NCBI GenBank assembly: GCA_050291365.1
Contig: JBNKJS010000024.1
Location: 1 to 64,000, forward strand
From: JAAGZL01 sp050291365
GTDB lineage: Bacteria; Pseudomonadota; Gammaproteobacteria; Chromatiales; Chromatiaceae
Length of the DNA: 64,000 bases
Reading direction: 5' to 3'
Part shown: piece by piece, positions 7,712 through 17,128 of the stretch
Position numbering within the stretch: position 1 is the stretch's first letter
How the letters are laid out: every line of letters starts with the position of its first letter
Translations under genes and position numbers: made by a program
The notes under the pieces: generated by a model
The model's input: the letters and a program-made list of their open reading frames with translations, nothing else
The model's database searches: none
Told to the model about the DNA's origin: nothing

Positions 7712-9346
7712 CTATGTAACCACGCTCGGCTTTTCTCTGCCAGTACGTTGTTCGATCTGAGCCATTTCTCTTGCGATGGCCTCCAGAGTGGCGATTGCGT
7801 CGGCCGTATCTTGCAGCTGTTTTGCTGGATCTAGTTCATATCTCTCTAGATAGATCCTAAGGGTTGCGCCCTCAGTGCCGGTGCCAGATAACCGGAACAC
7901 GATCCTTGCTCCATTGGTGAAACCTATGCGCACGCCTTGATTTTCCGATAGGCTTCCATCTACCGGGTCGGTGTAACTGAAGTTGTCTGCGAACTCTACT
8001 TTAAATTGTCCATATTCTCTCCCAGGCAGATCCGGAATAAGGGTTTGAATATGCTGCATTAGCTCATCTGCCGCGTCCTTGTCTATGCCCTCGTAGTCGT
8101 GACGACTGTAGTAGTTGCGTCCATATATCCGCCAGTGATTTTGTACGATCTTTTTTACCGATTGCTTTTTAATCGCAAGTAGGTTCAACCAAAACAGTAC
8201 CGCCCAGAGACCGTCCTTTTCACGTACATGATTAGAACCGGTGCCGAAGCTCTCTTCACCGCAGATGGTTATCTTACCAGCGTCCAGCAGGTTACCAAAG
8301 AACTTCCAGCCGGTAGGCGTCTCATAACACTCAATCCCCAATACATCTGCAACACGATCAGCCGCCTGGCTAGTGGGCATGGAGCGGGCAATGCCGGATA
8401 TGCCTAGGGGGTAGCCTGGGAGTAGGTGGGCGTTGGCTGCCATAATTGCCAGGCTGTCGCTTGGGTTTACATAAAACCCCTTGCCAAGAATCATATTGCG
8501 ATCGCCGTCGCCGTCGGATGCCGCAGCAAAGTCTACTGGTTCAAAACCGGTGGTCAGTTCAACTATCTCATGGGCGTGAACCATATTGGGGTCTGGGTGA
8601 CCACCACCAAAATCATCAAGTGGAGTGCCGTTTATAACTGTCCCCGGTGGAGCGCCCAGCATCTCTTCCAGGATTTTAATGGCATAGGGACCTGTTACAG
8701 CGTGCATGGCATCGAAGCGCATCTCAAAGGTGCCGGTATTGAACATCTGATGGACGGCGTTGAAGTCAAAGAGTTTCTGCATTAGCTCCGCATAGTCTTC
8801 AACCGGGTCGATGATCCTTACGCAGGTATCACCAATGTTGCTGGTGCCGATCTCATCCAGGTCTAAATCCGGAGCGTCGGTGATTAGGTATTGATCGATC
8901 TCTTTGGTGCGTTGGTAGATCGCCTCGGTGACCCCCTCTGGGGCCGGGCCGCCATTTGGTACGTTGAATTTGATGCCGAAGTCTGCCTTTGGTCCACCTG
9001 GATTGTGGCTGGCAGAGAGGATGATGCCACCTTTAGTCTGGTATTTTCTGATTACACATGATGCAGCAGGGGTGGAGAGTATGCCACCTTGGCCCACAAT
9101 TACCTCAGCCAAACCATTGGCAGCCGCCATTCTGAGTATGACCTGGATTGCTGCACGGTTGTAGTAGCGCCCATCACCGCCTACAACCATGGATGCGCCC
9201 TTAAGGTCAGTCTGGGTATCGAAGATGGATTGGACGAAGTTTTCCAGATAGTGCTCTTGCTGAAACACCGTTACCTTCTTGCGCAGGCCGGAGGTGCCAG
9301 GGCGTTGATCTAAAAAAGGTTCTGTCCTTGTGGTTATTACTTCCAT
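7712..9346 (-). CDS. pgm: Phosphoglucomutase (alpha-D-glucose-specific)
   Basis: This 544-residue protein interconverts glucose 1-phosphate and glucose 6-phosphate in the cytoplasm. Visible motifs are the phosphoserine loop SASHNPGG (about residue 130), the metal-binding DGDGDRNM loop, the sugar-binding GEESFGTGSNH loop and the C-terminal phosphate-binding FRLSGTGTEGATLR. Length and N-terminus (PGTSGLRKK) match the eukaryote-like Pgm type. It supplies precursors for glycogen, which fits the glgB gene at 38.5-40.7 kb. No operon partner is adjacent, and it is divergent from htpG. Confidence 0.96.
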   Translation of the reverse strand: MEVITTRTEPFLDQRPGTSGLRKKVTVFQQEHYLENFVQSIFDTQTDLKGASMVVGGDGRYYNRAAIQVILRMAAANGLAEVIVGQGGILSTPAASCVIRKYQTKGGIILSASHNPGGPKADFGIKFNVPNGGPAPEGVTEAIYQRTKEIDQYLITDAPDLDLDEIGTSNIGDTCVRIIDPVEDYAELMQKLFDFNAVHQMFNTGTFEMRFDAMHAVTGPYAIKILEEMLGAPPGTVINGTPLDDFGGGHPDPNMVHAHEIVELTTGFEPVDFAAASDGDGDRNMILGKGFYVNPSDSLAIMAANAHLLPGYPLGISGIARSMPTSQAADRVADVLGIECYETPTGWKFFGNLLDAGKITICGEESFGTGSNHVREKDGLWAVLFWLNLLAIKKQSVKKIVQNHWRIYGRNYYSRHDYEGIDKDAADELMQHIQTLIPDLPGREYGQFKVEFADNFSYTDPVDGSLSENQGVRIGFTNGARIVFRLSGTGTEGATLRIYLERYELDPAKQLQDTADAIATLEAIAREMAQIEQRTGREKPSVVT

Positions 9347-9432
9347 TCTGGGTTACCTGCTACTTTAAGACTCTTTATTGGATAGTGGAGGGTACAGAGT
9401 ATAGTTTCAACCAGTTAACTCTACAATTTACC

Positions 9433-9460
9433 CTTGAAATTCTGCGGGTGAGCCGCATGT
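9433..9460 (+). promoter_or_regulatory. Sigma-32 (heat-shock) type promoter of htpG
   Basis: CTTGAAA at 9433-9439 and CCGCATGT at 9453-9460 with a 13-bp spacer closely match the RpoH consensus (CTTGAA, N13-15, CCCCATnT). The site points at htpG, whose start is 112 bp downstream. This agrees with HtpG being a heat-shock chaperone. The remaining gap back to pgm shows no other clear site. Confidence 0.75.
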
Positions 9461-9572
9461 TAGCATCTTTAAACAGGGTGTAGTCTCCAATAATGGAAAT
9501 TGCACCTGGAAATAACAGTTTCAACCCTCATAACAAGATAGAATAGACAGAAATTTGGAGGCTATGTAAGAA

Positions 9573-11471
9573 ATGACCGTTGATGCACATAAGGAAACAC
9601 TGGAATTTAAGGCCGAGGTGAGCCAGGTTCTGAATCTGGTGATTCGTTCCCTTTACAGTAATAAAGAGATTTTTTTGCGTGAGCTTGTTTCCAACGCCTC
9701 GGATGCGGCGGAAAAACTGAGGTTTGAGGCCCTTACTGACGACGGTCTGTATGAGGATGATCCGGATTTGCGTATTCGTGTTTCGCTAGATAAAGAGCGT
9801 CGCACCGTCACCATCTCCGATAACGGCATAGGCATGAGTCGACAGGAGGTGAGTGATATAATCGGCACCATCGCCAGTTCCGGTACCCGTAAGTTTCTTG
9901 AGTCTATGACTGGAGATAACTCAGATGACAGCCAGTTGATCGGCCAGTTTGGCGTTGGTTTCTACTCGGCGTTTATCGTGGCCGACAAGGTGACCATGCT
10001 GACCCGACGTGCCGGCCTTGGTTCTGAACACGGTGTACGCTGGGAGTCCGGCGGTGAGGGTGAGTATTCCATCGAAACGGTGAACAAGGAATCTCGCGGT
10101 ACCGATATTACCCTGCATCTGCGCGAGGATGAGGATGAGTTTCTGGACTCATACCGTTTGCGCAGCATAATTAGCAAGTTCTCTGATCACATAGCGATTC
10201 CGGTTGAGATGCTGGAGGAGCTCTACGGTGAAGATAAAGAAGACGAAAAGAAAGAGCCGGGCTGGGAACAGGTAAACAAGGGTACAGCCCTTTGGATGCG
10301 CAATAAATCCGATATATCGGATGAAGAGTATGCGGATTTTTACAAACACATCGGTCACGATTTTCAGGAGCCATTGGCCCATGTCCATAACCGGGTGGAG
10401 GGAACCAACGAATACACCTCGTTGCTCTATATCCCTTCCCGTGCCCCGTTTGATATGTGGGAACGTGAGCAGAAGCATGGTGTGAAACTCTATGTGCGTC
10501 GCGTCTTCATCATGGATGAGGCGGATAAGCTGATGCCGCGCTATCTACGCTTCGTAAAGGGTGTGGTGGATTCGGATGATCTGCCCCTGAATGTCTCCCG
10601 TGAGATCCTGCAACACGACAAGAAGATAGACAGCATCCGCAGTGCCAACACCAAGCGTGTCCTGGGGCTGTTGGAGAAGATGGCCAAGGATGATACAGAA
10701 AAGTACCAGAGCTTCTGGGATGAGTTTGGTAAGGTGATTAAGGAGGGTCCGGCAGAGGATCACGCCAACAAGGAGAAGCTGGGCGAGCTGATGCGCTTTG
10801 CCACCACCAAGTCCGAGGGCAAAGAGCAGACAGTTTCCCTGGATGAATATATAGAACGCATGCAGGAGAAACAGGAGAAGATCTACTACATCACCGCCGA
10901 CAGCTATGCTGCCGCCAGCAACAGTCCCCATCTTGAGATATTCAAGCAGAAAGATGTGGAGGTGCTGCTGTTGGTTGACCGGGTGGATGAGTGGTTGGTC
11001 TCCCACTTTACTGATTATAAGGGTAAGCACCTGCAGTCTGTTGCCAAGGGCGAGCTTGATCTGGGCGAGATGGATGACAAGGAGTCAAAAGAGGATGATG
11101 AGAAGAGTTCAGAAGAGCACCAGGGTATGGTGGAACGCATCCAGAAAGCCCTGGGTGATACGGTGAAAGAGGTGCGGGTAAGTAAGCGCCTAACCGAATC
11201 ACCGGCCTGTCTGGTTGTGGGCGACTATGATATGAGCGCAAATTTGCAACGGGTATTTGCCCAACTGGGACAGGATGCGCCAGACATAAAGCCTATACTT
11301 GAGATTAACCCGGAACACGCCCTGGTAACCAAGATGGATCAGGAGCCGGATGAGGACCTGTTTGCCGATCTGGCCAAGATCCTGTTCGATCAGGCGGTTC
11401 TTGCGGAGGGTGGGCAGCTTGAAGACCCAGCATCATTCGTGCGTCGGCTCAACAGGTTGATGCTCAGCTAG
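9573..11471 (+). CDS. htpG: Molecular chaperone HtpG (Hsp90)
   Basis: This 632-residue bacterial Hsp90 has the N-terminal GHKL ATPase signatures NKEIFLRELVSNASDA (about residues 30-45), DNGIGM and GQFGVGFYSAF. The middle domain carries the catalytic arginine region (PLNVSREILQ), and the C-terminal dimerisation domain follows. HtpG is an ATP-driven cytoplasmic chaperone dimer. The charged segment KEDDEKSSEEH in the middle/C-terminal junction is somewhat long and acidic. The gene is preceded by a GGAGG-type site and a sigma-32-like promoter, and followed by a repeat rather than a terminator. Confidence 0.97.
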   Translation: MTVDAHKETLEFKAEVSQVLNLVIRSLYSNKEIFLRELVSNASDAAEKLRFEALTDDGLYEDDPDLRIRVSLDKERRTVTISDNGIGMSRQEVSDIIGTIASSGTRKFLESMTGDNSDDSQLIGQFGVGFYSAFIVADKVTMLTRRAGLGSEHGVRWESGGEGEYSIETVNKESRGTDITLHLREDEDEFLDSYRLRSIISKFSDHIAIPVEMLEELYGEDKEDEKKEPGWEQVNKGTALWMRNKSDISDEEYADFYKHIGHDFQEPLAHVHNRVEGTNEYTSLLYIPSRAPFDMWEREQKHGVKLYVRRVFIMDEADKLMPRYLRFVKGVVDSDDLPLNVSREILQHDKKIDSIRSANTKRVLGLLEKMAKDDTEKYQSFWDEFGKVIKEGPAEDHANKEKLGELMRFATTKSEGKEQTVSLDEYIERMQEKQEKIYYITADSYAAASNSPHLEIFKQKDVEVLLLVDRVDEWLVSHFTDYKGKHLQSVAKGELDLGEMDDKESKEDDEKSSEEHQGMVERIQKALGDTVKEVRVSKRLTESPACLVVGDYDMSANLQRVFAQLGQDAPDIKPILEINPEHALVTKMDQEPDEDLFADLAKILFDQAVLAEGGQLEDPASFVRRLNRLMLS

Positions 11472-11490
11472 AAGAAATAGTGGTTCCATG

Positions 11491-11636
11491 GGCTGCAAAG
11501 GATCGCAAAAAAGCCGAAAATGTACGCAAATAGACTAAATTTGCGTTGGTTTGCCGTGAGTTGCATCTATTTGCCTACAGGGATGTCGGCAATGGGCAGT
11601 AGCGGGACGCAGTGGCTTTAGCGGCTAATAAAATGG
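11491..11636. repeat. MITE-like repeat, copy 1 (CGCAAA-rich inverted arms plus conserved tail)
   Basis: Between htpG and relA, arms rich in CGCAAA (11491-11535) face arms rich in TTTGCG (11539-11572). They are followed by a tail, TTTGCCTACAGGGNTGTNGGCAA onward, ending TTGCGGCTAA/TAGCGGCTAA. The same tail and arms recur at 29.4 kb. The inverted arms could fold back on themselves. No ORF is inside, so this is a non-autonomous element or repeat-derived structure. Confidence 0.7.
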
Positions 11637-11720
11637 AGATTCAGTTATGGGTAAGCGACAATGGTTTCAATCGTAACTAGGCGCGCAGCCAGCAGTTAGC
11701 TGGATCAGGAATAGTCTCAA

Positions 11721-13934
11721 ATGGTCACAGTCAGCTCTAAAAGCAGCGGAAAGGGTGATTTTTGCCAGACAGACATAGAGTCGTGGCTAGAGGGTATCGC
11801 CGAAGGACGCAGTGATGATGAAATGCTGCCGCTCGAAGATGTATGTCTGTTTGTGGTGGATATGCTGCAACAGGCTGGTCAGGAAGGGTATGCAGAGCAG
11901 TTGCACCGGGCCCTGGCAATCTCTGACATCCTGAATGATCTGTCCATGGACAGCGACAGCCTGGCTGCAGCCATTCTGCACTATGGGCTATCCGGGGTTG
12001 AGCATAATCAGGCGCTGATCACTGAAAGATTCGGCAAAGGGATCGCCGGCCTGGTAAAGGATCTGGATAGAATCGGCCTGGTGGCCGAGTCTTCGGTTGG
12101 AGTTAGTCGTTCGGATGAAGAGCGTCATGCGGAGAATCTGCGCCGTATGTTGCTGGCCCTGGCTGACGATATTCGGGTGGTGCTGGTGGTGCTGGCAGAG
12201 CGTCTCAACAAGATGCGCGGCCTGAAGTATTTACCGGAGGAGCACAGATACTGGGAGGCCAGGGAGACCCACGATATCTATGCGCCATTGGCCAACAGGC
12301 TAGGTATTTGGCAGATTAAGTGGGAGCTGGAGGACCTCTGTCTGCGCTATATGGAGCCAGAGACCTATAAGGAGATTGCTGGCCAGCTGGACGGCAGGCG
12401 TACCGAGCGCGAAAAATTTGTAGCCGACGTAATTGAACTGTTACAGGAGAAATTCAGATTTATTGGACTGAAGGCGGAGGTAACAGGTCGTCCCAAGCAT
12501 ATATACAGCATATGGAAAAAGATGCAGCGCAAGTCTGTGGGGATTGATCAAATCTTTGATCTGCGCGCCATGCGGGTATTGGTGGAAAATGAATCTGATT
12601 GCTATACCGCATTGGGTATAGTGCATGGTTTATGGCGTCATATCCCTGGCGAGTTCGATGACTATATCGCAACCCCCAAGGCCAATCTTTATCGCTCTAT
12701 CCACACGGCAGTGATTGGACCACAAGGGAAGGTGATGGAGGTCCAGATCCGCAGCAAAGATATGCACGAGCATGCTGAACTGGGGGTGGCCGCCCACTGG
12801 CGTTATAAGGAGAGCAGCAAGCAGGATGCAGAATTTGAGCGTCGCATAACCCTCATGCGCAACTGGCTTGAGACCCATGGCTCGGAAGAGAGCGGGCAGG
12901 ACCTTTCTGAAACGACTAAGTCTGATCTTGAGGCGGATCAGGTATATGTACTCACTCCCAAGGGTAGCGTTATTGAGCTGCCAAAGGGCTCAACGGCCCT
13001 AGATTTTGCCTACGCCATCCATACTGATGTTGGTCACAGTTGTCGTGGCGCTAAGGTTGATGGACGAATTGTGCAGTTAACACAACCACTGAAGAGCGCC
13101 CAGACGGTAGAGATCCTGACTACCAAGGAGGCTAGGCCCAGCAGGGATTGGCTGAGTCCGGGGATGGGCTATCTCAAGACATCAAATGCCCGCGCCAAGG
13201 TTAGGCAGTGGTTCAAGCATCAGAACTACAGCGAGCATGTGCATATTGGCCAAAGCAGCCTGGAGCGTGAGTTAAACCGTCTGGGTATTGAAAGCCCCGA
13301 CCTGATGCAAGAGGCCAAGCGCCAGAACTTTACCAAGACGGATGATCTCTACGCTGCTATTGGCAGGGGTGATCTCTCTCCGGTACATCTGGCCCTCGGA
13401 ATAAGAAGTCGTCAGGTGCCGGTTGATGATTCAGATCTGTTTCATCCTCGCCGTCGCCACCATGAGGACAAGAAGAAAAAAGGCAGTGAAGTTGTAGTAG
13501 AGGGAGTGAAGGATCTGATGACCCATATTGCCCACTGTTGTAAACCGGTGCCATTCGATCCAGTCATAGGTTTCATCACCCGAGGGCACGGGGTAACCGT
13601 GCATCGTCGTGACTGTCCCATTATCAAAAAGATGAGCCCATCCATGCATGATAGGCTGGCGAAGGTGAATTGGAGTGAAGAGCCTGGAGACTCGATCTAT
13701 CAGGTCGACATTCAGGTGGTGGCTCAAGACCGCAAGGGTCTGCTGCGGGATATCTCTTCAATTCTAACCAATGAAGGGGTCGATCTTACCGGTGTAAATA
13801 CTAGGTCTGATAGGCGCACTGATCAGGCTGCAATGCGATTCACCATAGAAATCAGTGACATGGAGCAGCTAAGCATGATATTGGGCAAGATTGCGCAACT
13901 GCCAGATGTCATAGAGGTGAAACGCAGGGTTTAG
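11721..13934 (+). CDS. relA: RelA, (p)ppGpp synthetase
   Basis: The order of domains in this 737-residue protein is a degenerate HD domain (about 40-200; the region LHYGLSGVEH lacks the HDxxED of active hydrolases), the synthetase domain, TGS (VYVLTPKGSVIELPKGSTALDFAY), a zinc-finger/helical region (AHCCKPVPFDPVIGF) and a C-terminal ACT domain. The synthetase contains GEFDDYIATPK, the ExDD form of monofunctional RelA rather than RxKD of SpoT. It therefore makes (p)ppGpp in response to uncharged tRNA on ribosomes but should not degrade it. It is separated from htpG by a MITE-like repeat. Confidence 0.96.
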   Translation: MVTVSSKSSGKGDFCQTDIESWLEGIAEGRSDDEMLPLEDVCLFVVDMLQQAGQEGYAEQLHRALAISDILNDLSMDSDSLAAAILHYGLSGVEHNQALITERFGKGIAGLVKDLDRIGLVAESSVGVSRSDEERHAENLRRMLLALADDIRVVLVVLAERLNKMRGLKYLPEEHRYWEARETHDIYAPLANRLGIWQIKWELEDLCLRYMEPETYKEIAGQLDGRRTEREKFVADVIELLQEKFRFIGLKAEVTGRPKHIYSIWKKMQRKSVGIDQIFDLRAMRVLVENESDCYTALGIVHGLWRHIPGEFDDYIATPKANLYRSIHTAVIGPQGKVMEVQIRSKDMHEHAELGVAAHWRYKESSKQDAEFERRITLMRNWLETHGSEESGQDLSETTKSDLEADQVYVLTPKGSVIELPKGSTALDFAYAIHTDVGHSCRGAKVDGRIVQLTQPLKSAQTVEILTTKEARPSRDWLSPGMGYLKTSNARAKVRQWFKHQNYSEHVHIGQSSLERELNRLGIESPDLMQEAKRQNFTKTDDLYAAIGRGDLSPVHLALGIRSRQVPVDDSDLFHPRRRHHEDKKKKGSEVVVEGVKDLMTHIAHCCKPVPFDPVIGFITRGHGVTVHRRDCPIIKKMSPSMHDRLAKVNWSEEPGDSIYQVDIQVVAQDRKGLLRDISSILTNEGVDLTGVNTRSDRRTDQAAMRFTIEISDMEQLSMILGKIAQLPDVIEVKRRV

Positions 13935-14100
13935 ACTAACTTACTAGGTCACAGTCCACGCTGATAATTTTGCCAGCATGCCCCCGCGCAAGGTAAACTA
14001 ATCCACTGATTTGTAACTATTCGTCCGGAAGGGAAGATCTTCTTTTACTTCATAATGATCAAATAGTTACCGCAAATATTTAGAGTTTACTGAGTCTACA

Positions 14101-15189
14101 TTGGCAGCACAGGAAAAAATCAATCTACTGGGCCTTGACCGCAAGGCCATGGAATCCTATTTCGAGGGAATGGGGTTTAAGACCTTTCACGCCCGCCAGG
14201 TTCTTAAGTGGATCCACAAACACGGCATTACCGACTTTGATCTGATGACAGATCTGAGCAAGAAGTTGCGCACGCAACTCAAGCTCATGACTGAGATTAA
14301 GGTGCCTGAAGTTATTATGGAACAGCCTTCGAAGGATGGAACCCGTAAGTGGCTACTGGAGCTGGACTGCAACAACCGGATTGAGACGGTGATGATTCCT
14401 GATGATGGGCGTACCACCCTTTGTGTATCTTCTCAGGTTGGTTGTGCTTTGGACTGTAGTTTCTGTTCAACGGCAAAGCAGGGGTTTAATCGCAATCTCT
14501 CGTCCGCTGAGATCATAGGGCAGGTATGGGTGGCGGTTCGGATGATGGAGGAGTCCCTTACCAATGTGGTCCTAATGGGTATGGGAGAGCCTTTAGCCAA
14601 CCTGGAACCTGTGATTGAGGCCATGAGCATAATGCAGGATGATTTGGCCTACGGTTTATCAAAGTACAGGGTTACGGTCAGTACTGCTGGAGTGGTTCCG
14701 GCACTGCGCGAATTGCACAAGGTGAGTGATGTAAGTCTTGCGGTATCTCTGCATGCGCCGAATAATGAGTTGCGGGACCAACTAGTACCGCTTAACAAGA
14801 AATACCCTCTGGAGGAGTTGATTCCGGCCTGCCGTGATTTTGTGAAGGGTGACAAAAGGCGTAAGGTTACCTGGGAATATGTGATGCTAGATGGAATTAA
14901 CGACACCATTGCCCACGCTAAGGAGCTGATTAGATTGTTGGAGGGTACCCCATCAAAAATGAATCTGATTCCATTTAATCCTTTCCCTGGCAGTGAGTAC
15001 AAGGCATCATCTCCAGAAAAGGTAGAAGCATTCAGGCAGAGATTGAAGAAGGCTGGCATAATATCCATCACCAGAAAGACAAGAGGTGAAGATATTGATG
15101 CGGCATGCGGTCAGTTGGTGGGTAGAGTAAAAGACAAAAGTAGACGTACACTAGATAACGAGAATGTCTCCTACGGAGGAAGAACATAG
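14101..15189 (+). CDS. rlmN: 23S rRNA/tRNA adenine-C2 methyltransferase RlmN
   Basis: This 362-residue radical-SAM enzyme methylates A2503 of 23S rRNA and A37 of some tRNAs. The cluster motif CALDCSFCSTAKQGFNRNLS (CX3CX2C) is near residue 118, and the C-terminal catalytic cysteine is in DIDAACGQL. The VSTAGVVPALREL and SLHAPNNELR motifs are typical. The start is a TTG with no strong ribosome site, so the exact N-terminus is less certain. Its stop overlaps the GTG start of pilW, showing an operon with pilW-rodZ. Confidence 0.97.
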   Translation: MAAQEKINLLGLDRKAMESYFEGMGFKTFHARQVLKWIHKHGITDFDLMTDLSKKLRTQLKLMTEIKVPEVIMEQPSKDGTRKWLLELDCNNRIETVMIPDDGRTTLCVSSQVGCALDCSFCSTAKQGFNRNLSSAEIIGQVWVAVRMMEESLTNVVLMGMGEPLANLEPVIEAMSIMQDDLAYGLSKYRVTVSTAGVVPALRELHKVSDVSLAVSLHAPNNELRDQLVPLNKKYPLEELIPACRDFVKGDKRRKVTWEYVMLDGINDTIAHAKELIRLLEGTPSKMNLIPFNPFPGSEYKASSPEKVEAFRQRLKKAGIISITRKTRGEDIDAACGQLVGRVKDKSRRTLDNENVSYGGRT

Positions 15190-15986
15190 TGAAATTGGAA
15201 GTTTCCAAGGCATTAGTCGCAACATTAATGATTCTTGTTTTTGGTCTCTCCGGTTGCCAGACGACTGGGGTTAGAGCTGACGGAGAAGATCTAAGCGGTT
15301 CTCTTGGTCAGACCCAGAAAAAAGGGACCGGTGATGTTTATGTTAGGTTAGCAGTGGTTTACATGCAAAAGGGGGCGCTAGGTGAGGCACTTAAAAACGT
15401 TAAAAAGGGAGTTTCGTTAGACCCAAATAATGGCGAAGCCCATAACGTTATGGCAATCATCTATAGCCGTTTAGGTGAAAATGAACTTGCGGACAAACAC
15501 TATAGACGAGCTAAGAGCCTGCAACCAAAAAACCCATACACACTGAATGCGTACGGCAGTTTTCTCTGTGGACAAAAGAAATATAATGAGGCGGATAAAC
15601 AGTTTAAGGCGGCCTTGAAGAACCCGCTGTATACAACTCCTGAGGTTGCCCTAACCAATGCTGGTATATGTGCTAGACAGAATAAGGACTTGGATCTGGC
15701 TGAGGCTTATTTACGCCGTGCTTTGCAGCACAATAAACGTTTCTCTGTTGCTCTTTTTCAGATGGCCAAAATTAGTTATGAGACAGGTGATATGCAATCT
15801 GCCAGGGATTTTTTAAAGCGCTATCACGAAGTTGCAAGACTCACTTCCCAGTCTCTTTGGTTGGGGATACAGATAGAACAGAAGCTTGGGAACAGAGATG
15901 CGGTAGCCAGCTATTCAATGCAGTTGAAAGGAAGCTTTCCAGACTCAACGGAGGTGAAATTATTAAAGGGCTCGTTGAAAAAATGA
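15189..15986 (+). CDS. pilW: Type IV pilus biogenesis lipoprotein PilW/PilF
   Basis: This 265-residue outer-membrane lipoprotein has the lipobox LSGC near residue 23. The remainder is a run of TPR repeats (from VRLAVVYMQKGALGEALK onward, about six). PilW/PilF is the pilotin that helps assemble the PilQ secretin. The gene starts with GTG overlapping the rlmN stop, and its end overlaps rodZ (ATGA). The order rlmN-pilW-rodZ-hisS is standard in gammaproteobacteria, which supports the call. Confidence 0.93.
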   Translation: MKLEVSKALVATLMILVFGLSGCQTTGVRADGEDLSGSLGQTQKKGTGDVYVRLAVVYMQKGALGEALKNVKKGVSLDPNNGEAHNVMAIIYSRLGENELADKHYRRAKSLQPKNPYTLNAYGSFLCGQKKYNEADKQFKAALKNPLYTTPEVALTNAGICARQNKDLDLAEAYLRRALQHNKRFSVALFQMAKISYETGDMQSARDFLKRYHEVARLTSQSLWLGIQIEQKLGNRDAVASYSMQLKGSFPDSTEVKLLKGSLKK

Positions 15987-17074
15987 ATCATACAGAAGTA
16001 TTTGAGCAACAGGATTTGATAGATGGTCCTGGAGTGATGCTGCGTCGCCTCCGTGAGGCAAAAGGACTGGATGTTGAGGCCGTTGCGGCCATGTTGCATC
16101 TCTCTGAGTTTAAGATAAATGCCATAGAGGCGGATGACTTTGGATCATTGCCCGAGCCAGTATTTGTTCGTGGATACTTGAAAAACTATGCGCGTCTTTT
16201 AGAAGTGCCAGAAGCCCCCGTTCTTGACGCTTATTCCAAATTTGGTTTTGGATCTGAAATACCTGAACAGGTATTGGTGGAATCAGATGCCAAAATAGAG
16301 GTAAGCGGTGATCATGATCTGGTGAAGATTATTAGTGTGGCCGTTGTTGTTGCCATAATAGTTGTTCCACTAGTTTTGTGGTGGGACGATCTAGGGCAGG
16401 CGGTACAGAAGATAGTTAGTACCCAGGAGATATCGCAGCCGGAACTGGCTATACCAGTACCTTTAGATAGCAAGGAAGAGGCTGTATCATCCATTTCAAT
16501 ACCACTTCCTAATACATCAGATACCGAGGTAATAAGTGAATCTCCAGTTGTGGATGAGGAGAAGGAAAGGAAACAACAGACGCTTGAGTTAGAACCCGAG
16601 CAGAAGCCGGTGGTTTCAGCTATAAAACCATTGGAGTCGTCTGAAACGGAAATTAAGCTTTTAGCCATACCGCAGCAACCTGTTGTGGAAGAGATAAAAC
16701 CTGAGCCAGAACCAATCAAACTATCTGCTCCAAAACCAGTTGTGAAAGCTGTAAGCCCTGCTTCTGTACCCAAGCCGACCAAGCCTGTACCCAAGCCAAG
16801 CAAACCTGTCTCAGTAACGAAGGGGGTCTGGTTCAATTTTGTTGAGTCCGGCTGGGTGAAGGTGAGGGATGCAGAGAACAGGGTTATCCTGATTGGGGAA
16901 CACAAAAAAGGGGCCAGAAAGAGATTAAGAAGTATAATGCCCTATAAGGTCGTCCTGGGGAACTCAAAGGCGGTACAAGTTGAAATTGATGGAAAAGTGG
17001 CTGATGTCGACAGGTATTCCAGCGGTGGGGTTGCGCGCTTTACAATTAATGACGGAAAGATAGATAAACCCTGA
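15983..17074 (+). CDS. rodZ: Cytoskeletal regulator RodZ
   Basis: The start was chosen at the ATG overlapping the pilW stop (ATGA). An upstream in-frame extension would run deep into pilW and is not supported. The protein has an N-terminal HTH_25 domain (GVMLRRLREAKGLDVEAVA), a transmembrane helix near residues 115-132, a long Pro/Lys/Glu-rich periplasmic linker with KPVPKPSKP-type repeats, and a C-terminal DUF4115 domain (VWFNFVESGWVKVRDAENR). RodZ anchors MreB and controls rod shape. A CTGAAACG/CGTTTCAG hairpin with a 5-base loop straddles the stop codon (17071-17091). The usual ispG gene is absent between rodZ and hisS. Confidence 0.92.
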   Translation: MNHTEVFEQQDLIDGPGVMLRRLREAKGLDVEAVAAMLHLSEFKINAIEADDFGSLPEPVFVRGYLKNYARLLEVPEAPVLDAYSKFGFGSEIPEQVLVESDAKIEVSGDHDLVKIISVAVVVAIIVVPLVLWWDDLGQAVQKIVSTQEISQPELAIPVPLDSKEEAVSSISIPLPNTSDTEVISESPVVDEEKERKQQTLELEPEQKPVVSAIKPLESSETEIKLLAIPQQPVVEEIKPEPEPIKLSAPKPVVKAVSPASVPKPTKPVPKPSKPVSVTKGVWFNFVESGWVKVRDAENRVILIGEHKKGARKRLRSIMPYKVVLGNSKAVQVEIDGKVADVDRYSSGGVARFTINDGKIDKP

Positions 17075-17128
17075 AACGTATCCCGTTTCAGGGGTATGTA
17101 AACTAAATAGAAACAATACAGGTTTTTA

